From contig NW_015622544.1 of the NCBI RefSeq assembly GCF_000835495.1, positions 1,073,704-1,137,703 of the forward strand: a stretch of DNA of 64,000 nucleotides, written 5' to 3'. The notes under the pieces were generated by a model. The model was not told where the DNA came from and searched no databases. It worked only from the letters and a program-made list of their open reading frames with translations. The first letter of the stretch is position 1. Each line of letters starts with the position of its first letter. Below are positions 11,266-26,688 of this stretch, piece after piece. This DNA is from Cladophialophora immunda. Its lineage: Eukaryota > Ascomycota > Eurotiomycetes > Chaetothyriales > Herpotrichiellaceae. The translations under genes and the position numbers were made by a program.

Positions 11266-13116
11266 ATGGCTGGGAATGAGAAATCTAGATTTCTGTTTGT
11301 GGTCTCGACTCCCCGGCAGCTCGATCAGGGCTCCTTGAAGAAAAATCAGGCCGCCGCCAGAGCCCATGCTGCTAAAGTCTCTCACCCATCGACTCGAGCA
11401 CAATCCAGCTCAAAACAGCAGCAATCAGGGCATCAAGTCTTTGCTTTAAAGAGCCCCCTCGAAGACCCGTCGGCTTCCAGCGATCGTGAACTTGATGAAC
11501 AGTATCTAGCAGCCTCTGTCTCGACAGACAGACCAGCTATCCCCCCAACTTCGAGAGCACAACCTTCCTTTCGCCAAAGCAGATCACGAACCGTACGAGC
11601 TCACCCGAAACCTCGACGTCTTCGTGCTTCGCGTCAGCCAGGTGGTAGACCTCGAGAAAATAAACCGGATCCTAGAGCTGCAAAACCATGTCCTCCAGCT
11701 TTGAGCGTCGATCCGCTATATTGGCTCCCATACGATAAAGATGAAAACGCATACCAGGCCGTGGATTACTGTAAGCGCTCCATACCCTCAGACCGTATTC
11801 GCATGCATGGACTGACACTTTCTGCTCTCCAAGTCGCCAATATCGCAGCACCTGCCCTTCGTCCTGTCTACGAAATATTCAACATCACCAGTGTCTATAC
11901 TTCGCTATTCCTCGAGTGCATTACCGACAGCGAAAGCTTTTATCATGCAGGTGTTGCCAGGCTGTGCGCCACTGCGGACCTGTTAAGAAATCCTAGAAGC
12001 AAGCCTGCCTTGTCAGTTCTGTTACATCAAGCAAAAGCAATTACCCACCTTCGGCATGAGATTGAGAGGGCAACACAACCCACCAATATGATGTTGGCTA
12101 CCATTCTGTTTCTCATTGCTATCGATGTACGTCTTTCTTGTGCCCTGATTTGCCCACGCTAAGCACCACGCAGATAGCAATTGGTCAGGGGTCATCAGCA
12201 GACATGCACCGAATTAATCTTGCTCGGTTGGTAAAGGCTCGGGGAGGGTTGGACGCCCTTGGCCGCGACGGTTTCGAAAAGGCGACATTTATGCAGTCAG
12301 TTACAAACTGTTTCTGACGGATCAAGACTAACCCATTCGACCGTCAGGTTCGACAACATGTATGCTCTCGAGCGAGGGCCGAGCATTCTCGTGTCTTTAC
12401 AACGCTACCGACCCAGATATCCTCCGTTCCCCCTTTCGCCGCGGCTTATAAAGATTATCAGCGCTTTCCCAGACGGCTTCCGATGCTTAGTCCATCACCG
12501 CCTGCTGCCCCTCGACGTGATCGAGCTACTCTTTCGCATCAGCGCCACCGTTCGTCGTTGTGCCGACAGCAACACCTACGTGCCTTTCAATACAGCTGAA
12601 AACCCTTTCCATTCGAAGCGCCGCAAATACGACTCTTTCAGCGACGCGTGCCCTTGGCTTTTTGCACCTGAGGATAAGGTGCACCCCTTGCTCAAACCTT
12701 TGACCATGGCCATGGTTCTCTGGTGCTGCAATGCATACTCCACGATCCGCGCCTCCACTGTCGTATATGCTGGCTTTCTCCGCGCTCTGACGATGCTCCT
12801 GTTGCGGTCACCCATCATGCCGATGCCTCCTACAGGTTCGCAAACAGATTTCGTGGTAGCTGCTGACGAAGAGGATTGCACAATATGGATTTGGATGGTG
12901 GCTCTAGATTCTTGGATGCCAGATGGGGCCAGGAATTTACATCCTTTGGGGAAAGGGCTATTTGCACGTTTCAAAGCCCGCTTTCCGCAAGCGGCAGCCG
13001 ACCTTGACGTTCGCGATGCCGTACTGAGGAGGTTTTTTTGGACCAATGATCTCAGGACCAGAGTGAAGACACTATGGAACGAGACAGCAGACTCAGCGAA
13101 GAGTCCACACTCGTGA
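11266..13116 (+). CDS. Fungal transcription-factor-like protein without zinc cluster
   Basis: Three exons (11266-12126, 12174-12295, 12348-13116) join to 583 aa. The start is the ATG just before GNEKSRFLFVV; upstream in-frame ATGs (for example 11242) cannot be excluded. The N-terminus (RFLFVVSTPRQL then a basic KKNQAAARAHAAKV stretch) followed by a long helical region resembles a common fungal family annotated as fungal-specific transcription factor domain 2. In that family the N-terminal Cys6 cluster is absent, and none is seen here. Tracts such as YEIFNITSVYTSLFLECIT and FDNMYALERG belong to the helical regulatory domain. It may be a regulator without its own zinc finger or a co-regulator. 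Its target is unknown; it lies about 1 kb upstream of the P450 gene. Confidence 0.75.
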
Positions 13117-14157
13117 CAAGAACATCTTCTAGCGTCCCTTTGCGACAACAACGAGGGTGAAGGGGCAGAGGCATGTTCTACATGAGACTGAAGCATAACA
13201 GTGATACTTACAAACCGATCTCGCCGACATTTATACCAAACGGCAAATTATCCATCTTGTCTTGGCACAGAATCTTAGGATTTGTTGTCCGAAACCAACC
13301 CGCCTGCTTTTTCGTCCACTTCTCAGCACTGGTTTGCGCATTGGATAAGTTGGCCTCTAAAAGGGTCTGCAAAGGTGACAAGATCCTGTCAGAGGTATGT
13401 ACGATCCACCTGAACGCCCTTTAACATTGCTCAGCACGAAATCATGATTGAGCAACCGCGGAGGGGGCCAAGGTTATTTTCTCTTTCGTTCTTTACTATC
13501 GGTCCTGCGGCGCTTAAATTCTAGAGAATATGTGACCTGCGCATTTGGATTCCGCGTGTAACAGGAGATCTATTCAATCGGGCAGGGATTCTGATTTTCG
13601 AGCTTTTCCCATTATATTGTCAATACGTATGAACATCTATATCTATAATTGCTGTGCAAACGGGGACGAGATATCCAAGAAAAGGATATAGAAATGCGAG
13701 GTGATGAGCAGCAGAGTGACAAAGGCAGACATGATCTTCGGTATGTTTCCCATGTCTACTTCCTCCTCCTTTGGCGACTTGCACAAAGGATTCGACTGGC
13801 TTAACTCTAGCGAGCGCCACCCATCCTGTTACCAGTCTCAACGGAACTAACAATCTAAGCGGTCTGCAACCTTTCCTATTCGTGGTCGCCCTTTATCCCT
13901 GCTGCTCACCACTCCAGCTAGTCGCCCAGTTCATGCATATCTCCAAGTTCCTGGTGAACTATTGACGCAGGATCCTTGCCCGAGCTATCCTTGACACGCA
14001 ACCAGGTTAGCTGCGGATGGAGCAGGTCGCCTCCGCCTCCTCCCCGTGCCCCGGGGAAGAGAGAGTACCATCAAACAACTTCGATCAAACTTACTGCCAC
14101 TTTACTTTCACTGTGGCCCCCTAGGAACAGCAGATTTCTCGGCTTTGACTAGCACCA
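13117..14157. other. Intergenic: 3' flank of regulator gene and P450 promoter
   Basis: About 1 kb between two plus-strand genes. The right part should hold the P450 promoter. No further gene is evident. Confidence 0.6.
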
Positions 14158-15969
14158 ATGTTATCCTCCTTGACTGTGTTTGGAGGAATTCTCTTCTCAG
14201 TATATCTGGCCGGAATATGCTGGTACCGACTCGTGATCAGCCCATTAGCCAAATTCCCCGGCACAAAGCTCGCAGCCTTGACGCTATGGTACGAGTTCTA
14301 TTACGATGTGCTCAAAAGAGGACAGTATATGTTTAAGATCAGGGAAATGCATAGAAAGTATGGTAAGTGGGATCACAGAAATGCCCACAGTCGCGGCCGT
14401 TCCATCGCTGACTGGGCACGCGTGGCTTGTCAGGGCCGATTGTCAGGATCAGCCCGTACGAGCTTCATGTGAACGATCCAACTTTTCTTCCCGTGCTCTA
14501 TGCTGGCGGTACAAGACGCCGAGACAAGTACGCCTGGGGTACCCGGCTGTTTGGCAGTTCCGACGCCGCAATTGCCACGGTCGGTCATGACATGCATCGC
14601 ATGCGCCGGGGAGCGATGAACCGCTACTTCTCCAAGGAGAGCATCCGACGTCTGGAGCCGATCATCAACCGCAATGTCGAGAAACTGGCGCAGAAACTGG
14701 CCGAATTCAAAGGCTCGGCCAGATCCCTCAACGTCAACCTGCCATTCGGCGCCTTCACCAGCGACATTATCACCGAGTATTGCTTTGGCCAGTCTCGCGA
14801 TTGGCTCGACAAGCCCGGGTTCAATGAGAAATTCATCGAGATGATGGCAAGCGTGCATGACCTGGGTGCGGCGGCCAAGCAATTCAATTTCCTCATCCTG
14901 GTCGATATGCTTCCGGACTGGTTCGTCGAGAAGCAGGACGCGGGGATGGCGGCTTTCATCCAGTTCAGACGGGTAAGCTTCTGGAAGGAATCGGTGATGC
15001 AGGCGGCCACACTCAACAGCTGACGCCATTCTGCGTAGGAGATGAGAGTCCAGATTGACGAAATCAAGGCCAAGCGAGCGAAAGGCGAGAAACCCGCGGT
15101 GCGAGCACAGACCACCATCTTCGACTCGATCCTCGACAGCGACCTCCCAGATGCAGAAAAGGAAACCGAGCGTCTGTGGCAGGAAGCTGAGGTGATTTGC
15201 ATCGCCGGCACCGAGACAACAGCTTGGACGTTGTCCGTCTTGACTTTCTACCTGCTCTCAGACCCTGAGGTATTGCGCAAACTCCGCGACGAGCTCGAGT
15301 CGGCGATGCCGGACATGTCAACCACCAGCGTCAAGATTAAAGATCTGGAGAAGCTGCCGTATCTGGTATGTTCTGCGCCATTATCGAGTCCAGATTGTGA
15401 ACCGATGCAGAACTGATACCGTCCAGACGGCCGTGATACAGGAGTCTCTGCGACTAGCGTTCGGAGTCTGCACGCGGCTGCAAAGAGTCTGTCCGGATGA
15501 AATCCTCGTTTACCGCGACGGAGAGACTCAGTGGAAGATACCCGCGAATGTAAGTTCCTTTGGGGCTCCAGTGACGACAACGAGCATTATTTGTACACGG
15601 CGCTGACACCCACCCTCTTAATAGACCCCGGTGGGCATGTCGTGCGGCCTGATCCACCTCGACCCGGCCATCTTCCCCTCGCCGCTCGAGTTTGCGCCCG
15701 AGCGCTGGCTGAAGGACCCGCACCTGGGCCGGTACCTGTGCTCGTTTTCCAAGGGGACGCGGCAGTGCATCGGGATCAACATGGCGTACGCGCAGCTGTA
15801 CCTGTGCGTCGCGGGCATCTTTCGACGGTACGGCGGGCCTGGGAACCCCGGGCCGCTGGGGTACTTGGAGCTGGTTGAGACGACGCGCGAGGACGTCGAG
15901 GTCCAACACGATATGTTCGTGCCGTTTGCGAAGGCCGGCTCGAAGGGGGTGAGGGTTGTCGTGAAGTAA
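14158..15969 (+). CDS. Cytochrome P450 monooxygenase, trichodiene-oxygenase-like
   Basis: Five exons (14158-14362, 14434-14972, 15039-15365, 15427-15549, 15625-15969) join exactly to 512 aa. It is a microsomal haem-thiolate monooxygenase. Visible features are an N-terminal membrane anchor (about residues 2-24), the proline-containing hinge, the I-helix oxygen-binding motif AGTETT (304-309), the K-helix ExxR (E363, R366), PERW, and the haem loop FSKGTRQCIG with the ligand at C446. The N-terminal half (KYGPIVRISPYELHV) is typical of fungal P450s near trichodiene oxygenase and related secondary-metabolite oxygenases. The substrate is not predictable. It is transcribed towards the GMC oxidoreductase gene and lies in a region with several other redox genes. 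Confidence 0.93.
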
Positions 15970-16897
15970 CGAGGGTAGCCCTTCCTCTTCTCGGGGGATT
16001 TGAAACATATCGTCCACTGGAGGATGCTGAGTGGCATGGGGGAAGACGAGGTTGATGACAGAGGCGAAACAATGCCTGGCATCTCCCCAGGCTTCGTGGG
16101 CCGTCTATGCGAGCAGGATGTCGTAGAGGGGCCACGCCCACCTAGGTTTTATATCTGGCCCACCACCACGCACCACTTTAAGACCCAAGACCCAGAATCC
16201 AAGACCTAAGATCCGAGACCTGAGATCCGAGACCTAAGATCAAGGACCAATGACCCTCTTTTCTCCAGCAGTGCATATCTGCCAAGTCAACCCCTCCCCC
16301 TCCCTGGGTACGGGGGAGGAAGCTAGGACAATCTAACCCCTTCCGGTATCTCGCTGACTCTCTCGCGCGAGCACCTCTGTGTCCGTCTCCGTGTCCGTGT
16401 GGGTGTCGGTGCGCGACATACCGTGGGTCGGACGGTCGCTAAGCCAGGCATCTTTGGGGAAGCTGGCAGCGACGGGCTCTTGATCGCGAGGGCCTGGACT
16501 CGGGACCGTGGACCGCGGACCGTGTCTTGATAGGCTGGACATGGACGACGTGTCTTGAGTTCGCGTGTGATGGTTCTCTTCCCCCCTGTCTCACGGCGCG
16601 AAATTAAGTGAGAGGGAAAGGAAAGGAGTGGAAGAAGAAAAGGAAGAGGGGCTGGGAGGGATAGAGGATGAGAGCCAGAGGTCGTTTGACGCTGAGACTT
16701 TGGCGAGGACGACGGATGGACAAGATATGTATCAATGGAAGGACCGTACTGATTTGATTTCATGCTAATGTTACAATTGGGGCTCCTATCTCGTCGACGA
16801 TCCTATCTAGGTTCCTTATTCGATTACGATACTCCCAAACATCCAGTTCCTTCCCGGGGCTAGTTCTACTCAGATACTCCCCTACCGCGCACGGCTC
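15970..16897. other. Convergent 3' region between P450 and GMC genes
   Basis: About 930 bp where the plus-strand P450 and minus-strand GMC transcripts should end. It contains a short degenerate repeat (16176-16248). No gene is seen. Confidence 0.6.
16176..16248. repeat. Degenerate short tandem repeat (about 14-bp unit)
   Basis: Repeated AAGACCYAAGA / GATCCGAGACCT units in head-to-tail order, about four to five imperfect copies, just downstream of the P450 stop codon. Purine-rich on this strand. Probably slippage-derived; no coding role. Confidence 0.75.
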
Positions 16898-21135
<4,238 letters not shown>

Positions 21136-21684
21136 GTGACCGAAATGGAATCCCCTACACTAGTTACGCGGGCTATATTCTCGGTAAGTTCAGCCAATAT
21201 GGCCAAGGTTGCGCCCCTTTCACAGCCGATGGCGGTGCCTGATGGCGCGCTGCAGACAGACGAGCCAAACGTGGCGACGCACTGGCCGCTAAAGGCACCA
21301 AAGATCAGATACTGGGATGGCTACACGACGACGAGTTCATTGAAGGAGGACATCCAACGCCAACATCCTGGGCATATGCATCCTGGCGGTGGTGCGTGGA
21401 GCGAGGCATGCCGTCAGATTGGGGCTCAGTGGTATCTCGCCGAAGCCTTGACTCTTTTGCTTGGTGTTGGACTGTTTGTTGGCTGCATTCCCGAAAGGTT
21501 CAGTCCTGGGTCCTTCGACGTCTGGGGCCATTCACATCAGCAATTCCACGTTTGCATGGTTCTTGGTGCGGCGTTCCACCATGTCGCCCTCGTCCACGAA
21601 TACAGATGCCGTCAGTCTCACCCGCGTTTGTTGAGTCGAGAGTGTCCAAACACCTATTGCCAGTTCCGGCGCCCTTGGTCCTGA
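21136..21684 (+). pseudogene. Remnant of a PAQR/haemolysin-III (Izh-type) membrane protein
   Basis: The open frame from about 21145 contains, after an unrelated N-terminal part, a stretch from AWSEACRQIGAQWYL through IPERFSPGSFDVWGHSHQ to HHVALVHEYRCRQSH (about 21394-21624). This matches the last two membrane segments of the PAQR/Izh family, including the zinc-ligand pattern around GHSHQQFH. A normal member has about 300 residues and seven membrane segments; the first five segments are not found upstream in any frame. The sequence after the motif is also unlike the family. The best reading is a truncated, decayed gene. A highly divergent gene with unrecognised upstream exons is less likely. 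Confidence 0.6.
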
Positions 21685-21913
21685 CCTCAACAGAGTCCAC
21701 CTTTCGTTTCCAGACCCGTGCAACTGTTCCCTTGTCGAGACATGCGGCTACGACGCGTAGTATAGGGAGAGTCAACTGGGTGCACATTGACGGATCAGAA
21801 CACCATACGAGAGAAGAGGCACGGAGACAACGCTGATACAACGCCGTGATATTCAACAGCCCGAAAGACCGTTCCTCTCCTGGGTGTACGTTTCAGTCGC
21901 CTATATTTCAGTG

Positions 21914-22739
21914 CTAGGTCCTGGTAATGGCCTCCACAATTGCATTCCCCGTGGCTGTGGCACTCGCAGCGTTCTGGCCGGTGATCAACCGTCCGCCTTT
22001 CGACACGACCACAAACTCAGCCCACGGCTTGTCTGCCTTGATGTACTTTCCATTGCTGTTTCTGTTGAGCTCGGTCTCCAGCATGAACGGCATGAATTGG
22101 GAGAGGTGAACCGAGTCCTCCTCGGCATTGGAGAAGCCCGTCACCTCTGCATCCGCCACAAGGTAGCTGCCATCCGAGAGCTTGACATTGACCAGCGAGG
22201 CGGGCCCATGGCAAAGAGCCGCGACCACTTTGCCGCCTTCGAAGAATTCGCGAATGAGTTGGATCGAACTTGCATCCGTTGCAAGATCAAACATTGCTTC
22301 GCGACCTTTTAGCAGGTGGAGTTGCATCGACATCAAGGAGAGACACTATACTTACGACCGTGGCCTCCTACGTAGAAGATTGCTGCGAAGTCGTTGGCCT
22401 TGCCCAAGAAACTGTCGAGTTTCTCTGTGTTTTTCCAGAGATGGGATTGGGTCTCCAAGAACTGGGCAGACACCTCCTCCTGCTTCCAGCTCTCGACCGA
22501 GCCTGGATCAAGAGGAGCTTCACCGCCGGCTGGAGACGCTACAGTGATGTCCGCGATCTTGTGCAGTTGGCGATACGGGTGGGCGAATTCAGGCTGTTGA
22601 TGAATCGTGAGCACTTTCGCACGAAGTTGGATCAGGTAGCGGGATTCTTTACCAGATACCAGCCAGTAGGCTTGCCCGACGCGCCCAGTACGCCGTGGGA
22701 GGTTAAGACGAGGAGCACACGAGGCTTGGACGGCGCCAT
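21914..22739 (-). CDS. DJ-1/PfpI superfamily protein, Hsp31-like (possible glyoxalase III)
   Basis: Three exons (22739-22653, 22593-22356, 22296-21914) give 235 aa, the usual size for yeast Hsp31-type proteins. The start MAPSKPRVLLVLTSHG and the motifs GKPTGWYLPEFAHPY, YVGGHGPMFDL and ALCHGPASL are all present. The catalytic triad of the family is visible as E31, C137 and H138, close to the positions in yeast Hsp31. Members are cofactor-free glyoxalases/deglycases or redox chaperones that remove methylglyoxal and similar carbonyls. The second intron was placed by the GGHGPMFD consensus; the nearer AG would insert a few residues. It is divergently arranged with the Zn2Cys6 regulator, so the two may share a control region. 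Confidence 0.9.
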
Positions 22740-23658
22740 TCCAGCAAAGAATCCAGACAAAGATAGGGAGAAGTGTCACTGTTTGACGGTCGGCCCAGGG
22801 AGAGAGGCAGGCAGGCAGGTTTTAACTGCCGAAGTCCTGTCGAAGGAACATCCTCTGCTTGATCGGCAGAATATAACTCCTTCGCTCCCTAGCATGTGGT
22901 ACATTGTGGCCAGACATTTCTGACAAATCCCGGGTGTATCAATCCACTGTGACCAGACATCAGGTTACCACTGGGTCTGGTGTATGTCGCGAAGAGCAAC
23001 CACAGCCATGGGCAGATACATATTCCAATGCGAAGGGCCCTGGAGATTCGTTCGCGGGGCCGCGGCATCTGTTGGTCCTTTTAAAGCCTTGCCCACCCCC
23101 CGGTCAATGAGGCTCTCGTCCGTTGCGCTGGGGGCCGGAACATCCGTGTCGCCAGTTGGTCGTTGCGGATGCTATCCGTTGAACTGTCCCTGCAACAACG
23201 CCCATGGCCATTGGGCTAGCGGAGACGTCGAAGCGAAATGAATTGATGATTAATTGGTGCTGCTCGGTCCCTATGCTTTACTAGCCAGGGCGACCATTTG
23301 CGTGACCGTATCTCTCTCCGCCATGCTCATCCTTTCTCCAACCCCCGAAGGTGTTTTCTCGGACTATGACGCGCCTCGGGCCCAGGCTGGTCAGGCAAAC
23401 CCTCTGAAGGCCACGAACGAGTGCAATTGGCGTGCAGAGGCGCCAGATCGAGCAAGGATATGATGTCGGTTCCGGAATGCTTCGACAAAGTGGCAAGCCA
23501 GCCACCAGCCCATCAGATTGCCCGCACGATTGCATCAACGCCGTACCTGACAAACCTGACAAATCGGGCCATCCGCCAGCAATGACGGGAAGTATCCCTG
23601 TTAAAGCGGACAGCATCCGTCTGTACATCCTCCTTTTTCGATTGCCCAGCAGGTAAAC
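22740..23658. promoter_or_regulatory. Divergent intergenic region between Hsp31-like and Zn2Cys6 genes
   Basis: About 920 bp upstream of both genes. It contains CGG-TT-CCG at 23467-23474, an inverted CGG half-site pair of the kind bound by Zn2Cys6 dimers. That motif could allow autoregulation, but so short a motif occurs by chance. No other gene is recognised here. Confidence 0.4.
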
Positions 23659-25969
23659 ATGGACGCTGCCGCCGTTGAGAGATCTGATGCCCCGTCGGGC
23701 CCAACTACACAGCGGCCCTGCAAAGCGCGATCTCGTATCAGTGCCGCCTGCGTGCGATGCCAGAAGCGGAAGATTCGATGTGACGGAGCCGTGCCAGCCT
23801 GTGGTGCGTGTCGAAAAGCAGGGGCAAATTGCGTGGGGGGAGGAGCATCTCGCGATATCCCTCGAGGGTGAGCCATTGACGCATATTGGACTACTACTCG
23901 TACAGGAGCATTAACCGCTTGCTGTTCAGCTACGTGCACGACTTGGAGGCCCGTATTGCGTGGCTGGAATCCATTGTGCGGGAACATGTACCCAGCGTCG
24001 ACCTTGGTGCTGGGCCACATTATCAATCCCACGGCACGCCCAGTCGTGGGCCCAAGGACTCTACTCTATCTCATCCTCAACCAGACGATGGGGCCTCCGA
24101 CGCCTATTCTCCCGAGGATGAGTCCCTCAGCGACATCACGCATCAGATTGGACTCGTCTCCGTCACCTCGGGGACAGATCTCCGCTACCTGGGCCCGTCT
24201 AGCGGGCTGTTCTTCACCAAATTCGTCTTAGCAGGACTGGGACGGAGGATCCAGGTCGAGAAACAGTACTCGCCTGATCCCGTGAAAGATTCTCTCTCGA
24301 TCCCCGCCGATCTCCTCGTCGTTCGACCTCAAGACCTGCCGTCCGACAAGAGACACGCGCGGTGGTTGTCGCAGGCATATTTTGAAACGGTTCATCTGCA
24401 GTTTCCCTTCCTCCACGGACCGAGCTATTTCGACATCCTCGAGAAACTGTATGACGGTGTCGAGGTCGGCCCAACATGCGAGTTCCAGGTCTTCATGGTC
24501 CTCGCAATCGGGGCGACGATCCTGGCACGTCGAGCAAAAATACCTCTGTGTGCTGAAGGCTATTATGCCTCTGCAATGACTCGGCTCGATGGCATCTTCC
24601 AGAAAGCCTCCTTCACGGGGGTCCAGTGCGTTCTGCTTCTGCAGACGTATGCCATGAACAACCCGTCGTCTGGATTGAGTCTGTGGTCTCTTCATTACCA
24701 TTGTCTGGCGTGGACAATCGAGCTGGGTCTGCAGCGCAACGCCCCTGGAAACCTCTTTTCTGTCCCACAGCAAGAGCTGCGCACCAGGGTCTTTTGGTGT
24801 GTCTACACAATCGACCGCGCCTTGTGCACTCTCATGGGAAGACCGCTTGGGCTGATGGACGAGCAGTGTGACTTGCGGGTGAGCTCGACGCCTCCGACCG
24901 TAATATGTATGCCAACCGATACTGACTCTTCTAGTTACCATTGAATATCGATGACAAGGACCTTGACTCCAGCCAAACGAAGTCGGGTCACGGCGACGAC
25001 TCTCTGACCGACATGTCCAGCGCCATCCACCTCTTCAAGCTGGCGAGACTCAACTCTGAGATCAAATGCGTGCTGTACTGCGTCGGTCGACAATACCCAC
25101 CCTATACGCGACCGGCCACTTCGGACATCGTCCGATGGAAAGAGGATATCTTGAACAGATTGCGGAAATGGAAGGAGGAGATCCCGCGACACCCAGAAGG
25201 CAGCGAACGATCTGGCATCAACCACCTCTGCGAGATCAAATACCACGAGCTCATCATGCTGGTCCTCCGGCCGAACCCCGTGTTCCAGAATCCCACACAG
25301 GCTGCTCTGCGCGAATGCTTTGCCAGCGCCATGCAGTGCAGCAAGCTCTACCACGAGCTCTACGCCGCCAACACCCTCCACTACAGTTGGATTGGCGTCC
25401 ACTCGCTCTTCCTCTGCGTCATTACCATGTTCTACTGCGTCTGGACGCCCGGCGGCGTCGCCGATGAGGTGGACGTCGACACGCTGATGCGGGCACTCAA
25501 ATCGACCTCCGACATCCTCAGCGCGACGGGCGAGTATTGGCCCGAGGCGAGACGGAGCCGTGATGTACTGGACCGCATCTCGACGGCGACCGTGTCCCGA
25601 TTTACCACGAAGTTCTGCGAGACGCAGAGCGGCACGGTCAACCCGAGGCCACCACCCACGCCGCCCATCTCGGCGAATTTGGGCTTCGAACAAGCAACAG
25701 AGGTCCCCGACGTAGATTTCATCTCTCCACCCGACTTCCAGGCGCTTCAATTTGGGAACGGAAGCTTTGGCACTGGGTACATGTCTCCCGTCTACGAGAC
25801 ACAGGCCGACTCGTTCACCACCACCGATATGCTGTCATACTTTATGGGATCTGGGGGCGATGGGAATATGAACAATGCCCAGATGATGGGGGGGTACTAT
25901 CCCAGCGTGGACGAAGTGATGCAGAATTTCTTTGCCAACGGATTCCGGGATTTGGGGGAAATTCAATAG
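23659..25969 (+). CDS. Zn2Cys6 transcription factor
   Basis: Three exons (23659-23867, 23906-24878, 24935-25969) give 738 aa. The binuclear zinc cluster is at residues 31-58 with Cys at 31, 34, 41, 48, 51 and 58 (spacing 2-6-6-2-6). It is followed by a linker and a short leucine-containing helix (YVHDLEARIAWLESIV), the usual dimerisation element. The middle is the fungal-specific regulatory domain, with recognisable pieces such as TRVFWCVYTIDRALCTLMGR and LGLMDEQCDL. The C-terminus is rich in Asn, Gly, Phe and Met, as in activation regions. The start is the ATG nearest the cluster. It stands between the Hsp31-like gene and the aldehyde dehydrogenase gene, which are its likeliest targets. Confidence 0.92.
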
Positions 25970-26475
25970 ACTTGTTTGTGCCGGTGTTCTGGGGACCAAA
26001 AGTTCATCATCTACAGACGTACAGCAGTAGCAGCATTAATTCAAAAGCCTTGGGCTACTATTCGCGCGCTTAATGTGTTTTTTAGTACGCCCCAGATGCT
26101 GCATTGTTAGAGCAGGCCATGGGTAAGGCTCGACTGGTTCGACTGACGCTATGCAACAAACCTGTTCCATCCAGAGGTACAAGTTCGGACTCTGCCTCGC
26201 GTGTTACTTCCAGGTAGCCCATCCCAGCCATGTTCGGGCAGGAATTAATCAGCGAATATGGCTTGCTGTCGGCATATTAATCACCACTATACAATCAACG
26301 TCATATATGCGGGAGGCCCCGACCTGGAGACGGCATCCCGCTGCCAAGCATCTCCCGAACTGTCTCCGACCTCTTCCGCTATAGATTTCCCTCAGGCACT
26401 GGGACGCCAATCGACGGCTGTGGCCCGCCTCCATTGTCTACACCTCCTCCTCTATCCCTTCTTTCTGGGGTAGCG

Positions 26476-26486
26476 GCTGGTCCGTC
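26476..26486. promoter_or_regulatory. Candidate Zn2Cys6 binding site CGG-N5-CCG
   Basis: CGGCTGGTCCG: inverted CGG half-sites with a 5-bp spacer, positioned about 80 bp upstream of the TATA box of the aldehyde dehydrogenase gene. The adjacent upstream gene encodes a Zn2Cys6 factor. Binding is inferred. Confidence 0.35.
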
Positions 26487-26563
26487 ACCACGACGGCACT
26501 CGAGATGGCGATACTGCTGTCTGGATTCTGGAAGCAGCACATCATGCCGGCAGAAGACATGCG

Positions 26564-26569
26564 TATAAA
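26564..26569 (+). promoter_or_regulatory. TATA box of the aldehyde dehydrogenase gene
   Basis: TATAAA within CGTATAAAGGGG, 120 bp before the ATG at 26689. Spacing fits a short leader. Confidence 0.5.
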
Positions 26570-26688
26570 GGGGGGAGAGTCCCTGGTCTTGCCCACCTCT
26601 CTCAATTCCACAATCGTCTCTTACAGGAACAATCCACTGAGTTCTAACCAAGTCTAACAAAAACCAAACCAAAGAAACACCAGTCGAA

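Larger units (their letters stand above)
25970..26688 (+). promoter_or_regulatory. Aldehyde dehydrogenase promoter region
   Basis: About 720 bp between the regulator stop codon and the aldehyde dehydrogenase ATG. A TATA box (TATAAA) lies at 26564-26569, 120 bp before the ATG. A palindromic CGG-N5-CCG site lies at 26476-26486, about 80 bp further upstream. CAAACC/AAACC-rich DNA and the context CGAAATGTC precede the start. The order (zinc-cluster site, TATA, CA-rich leader) is that of a regulated fungal promoter. Confidence 0.5.

Noticed and set aside
24935..25750. A 271-codon minus-strand frame
   Set aside because: It is antisense to the Zn2Cys6 factor, whose exons close in frame with a recognisable domain.
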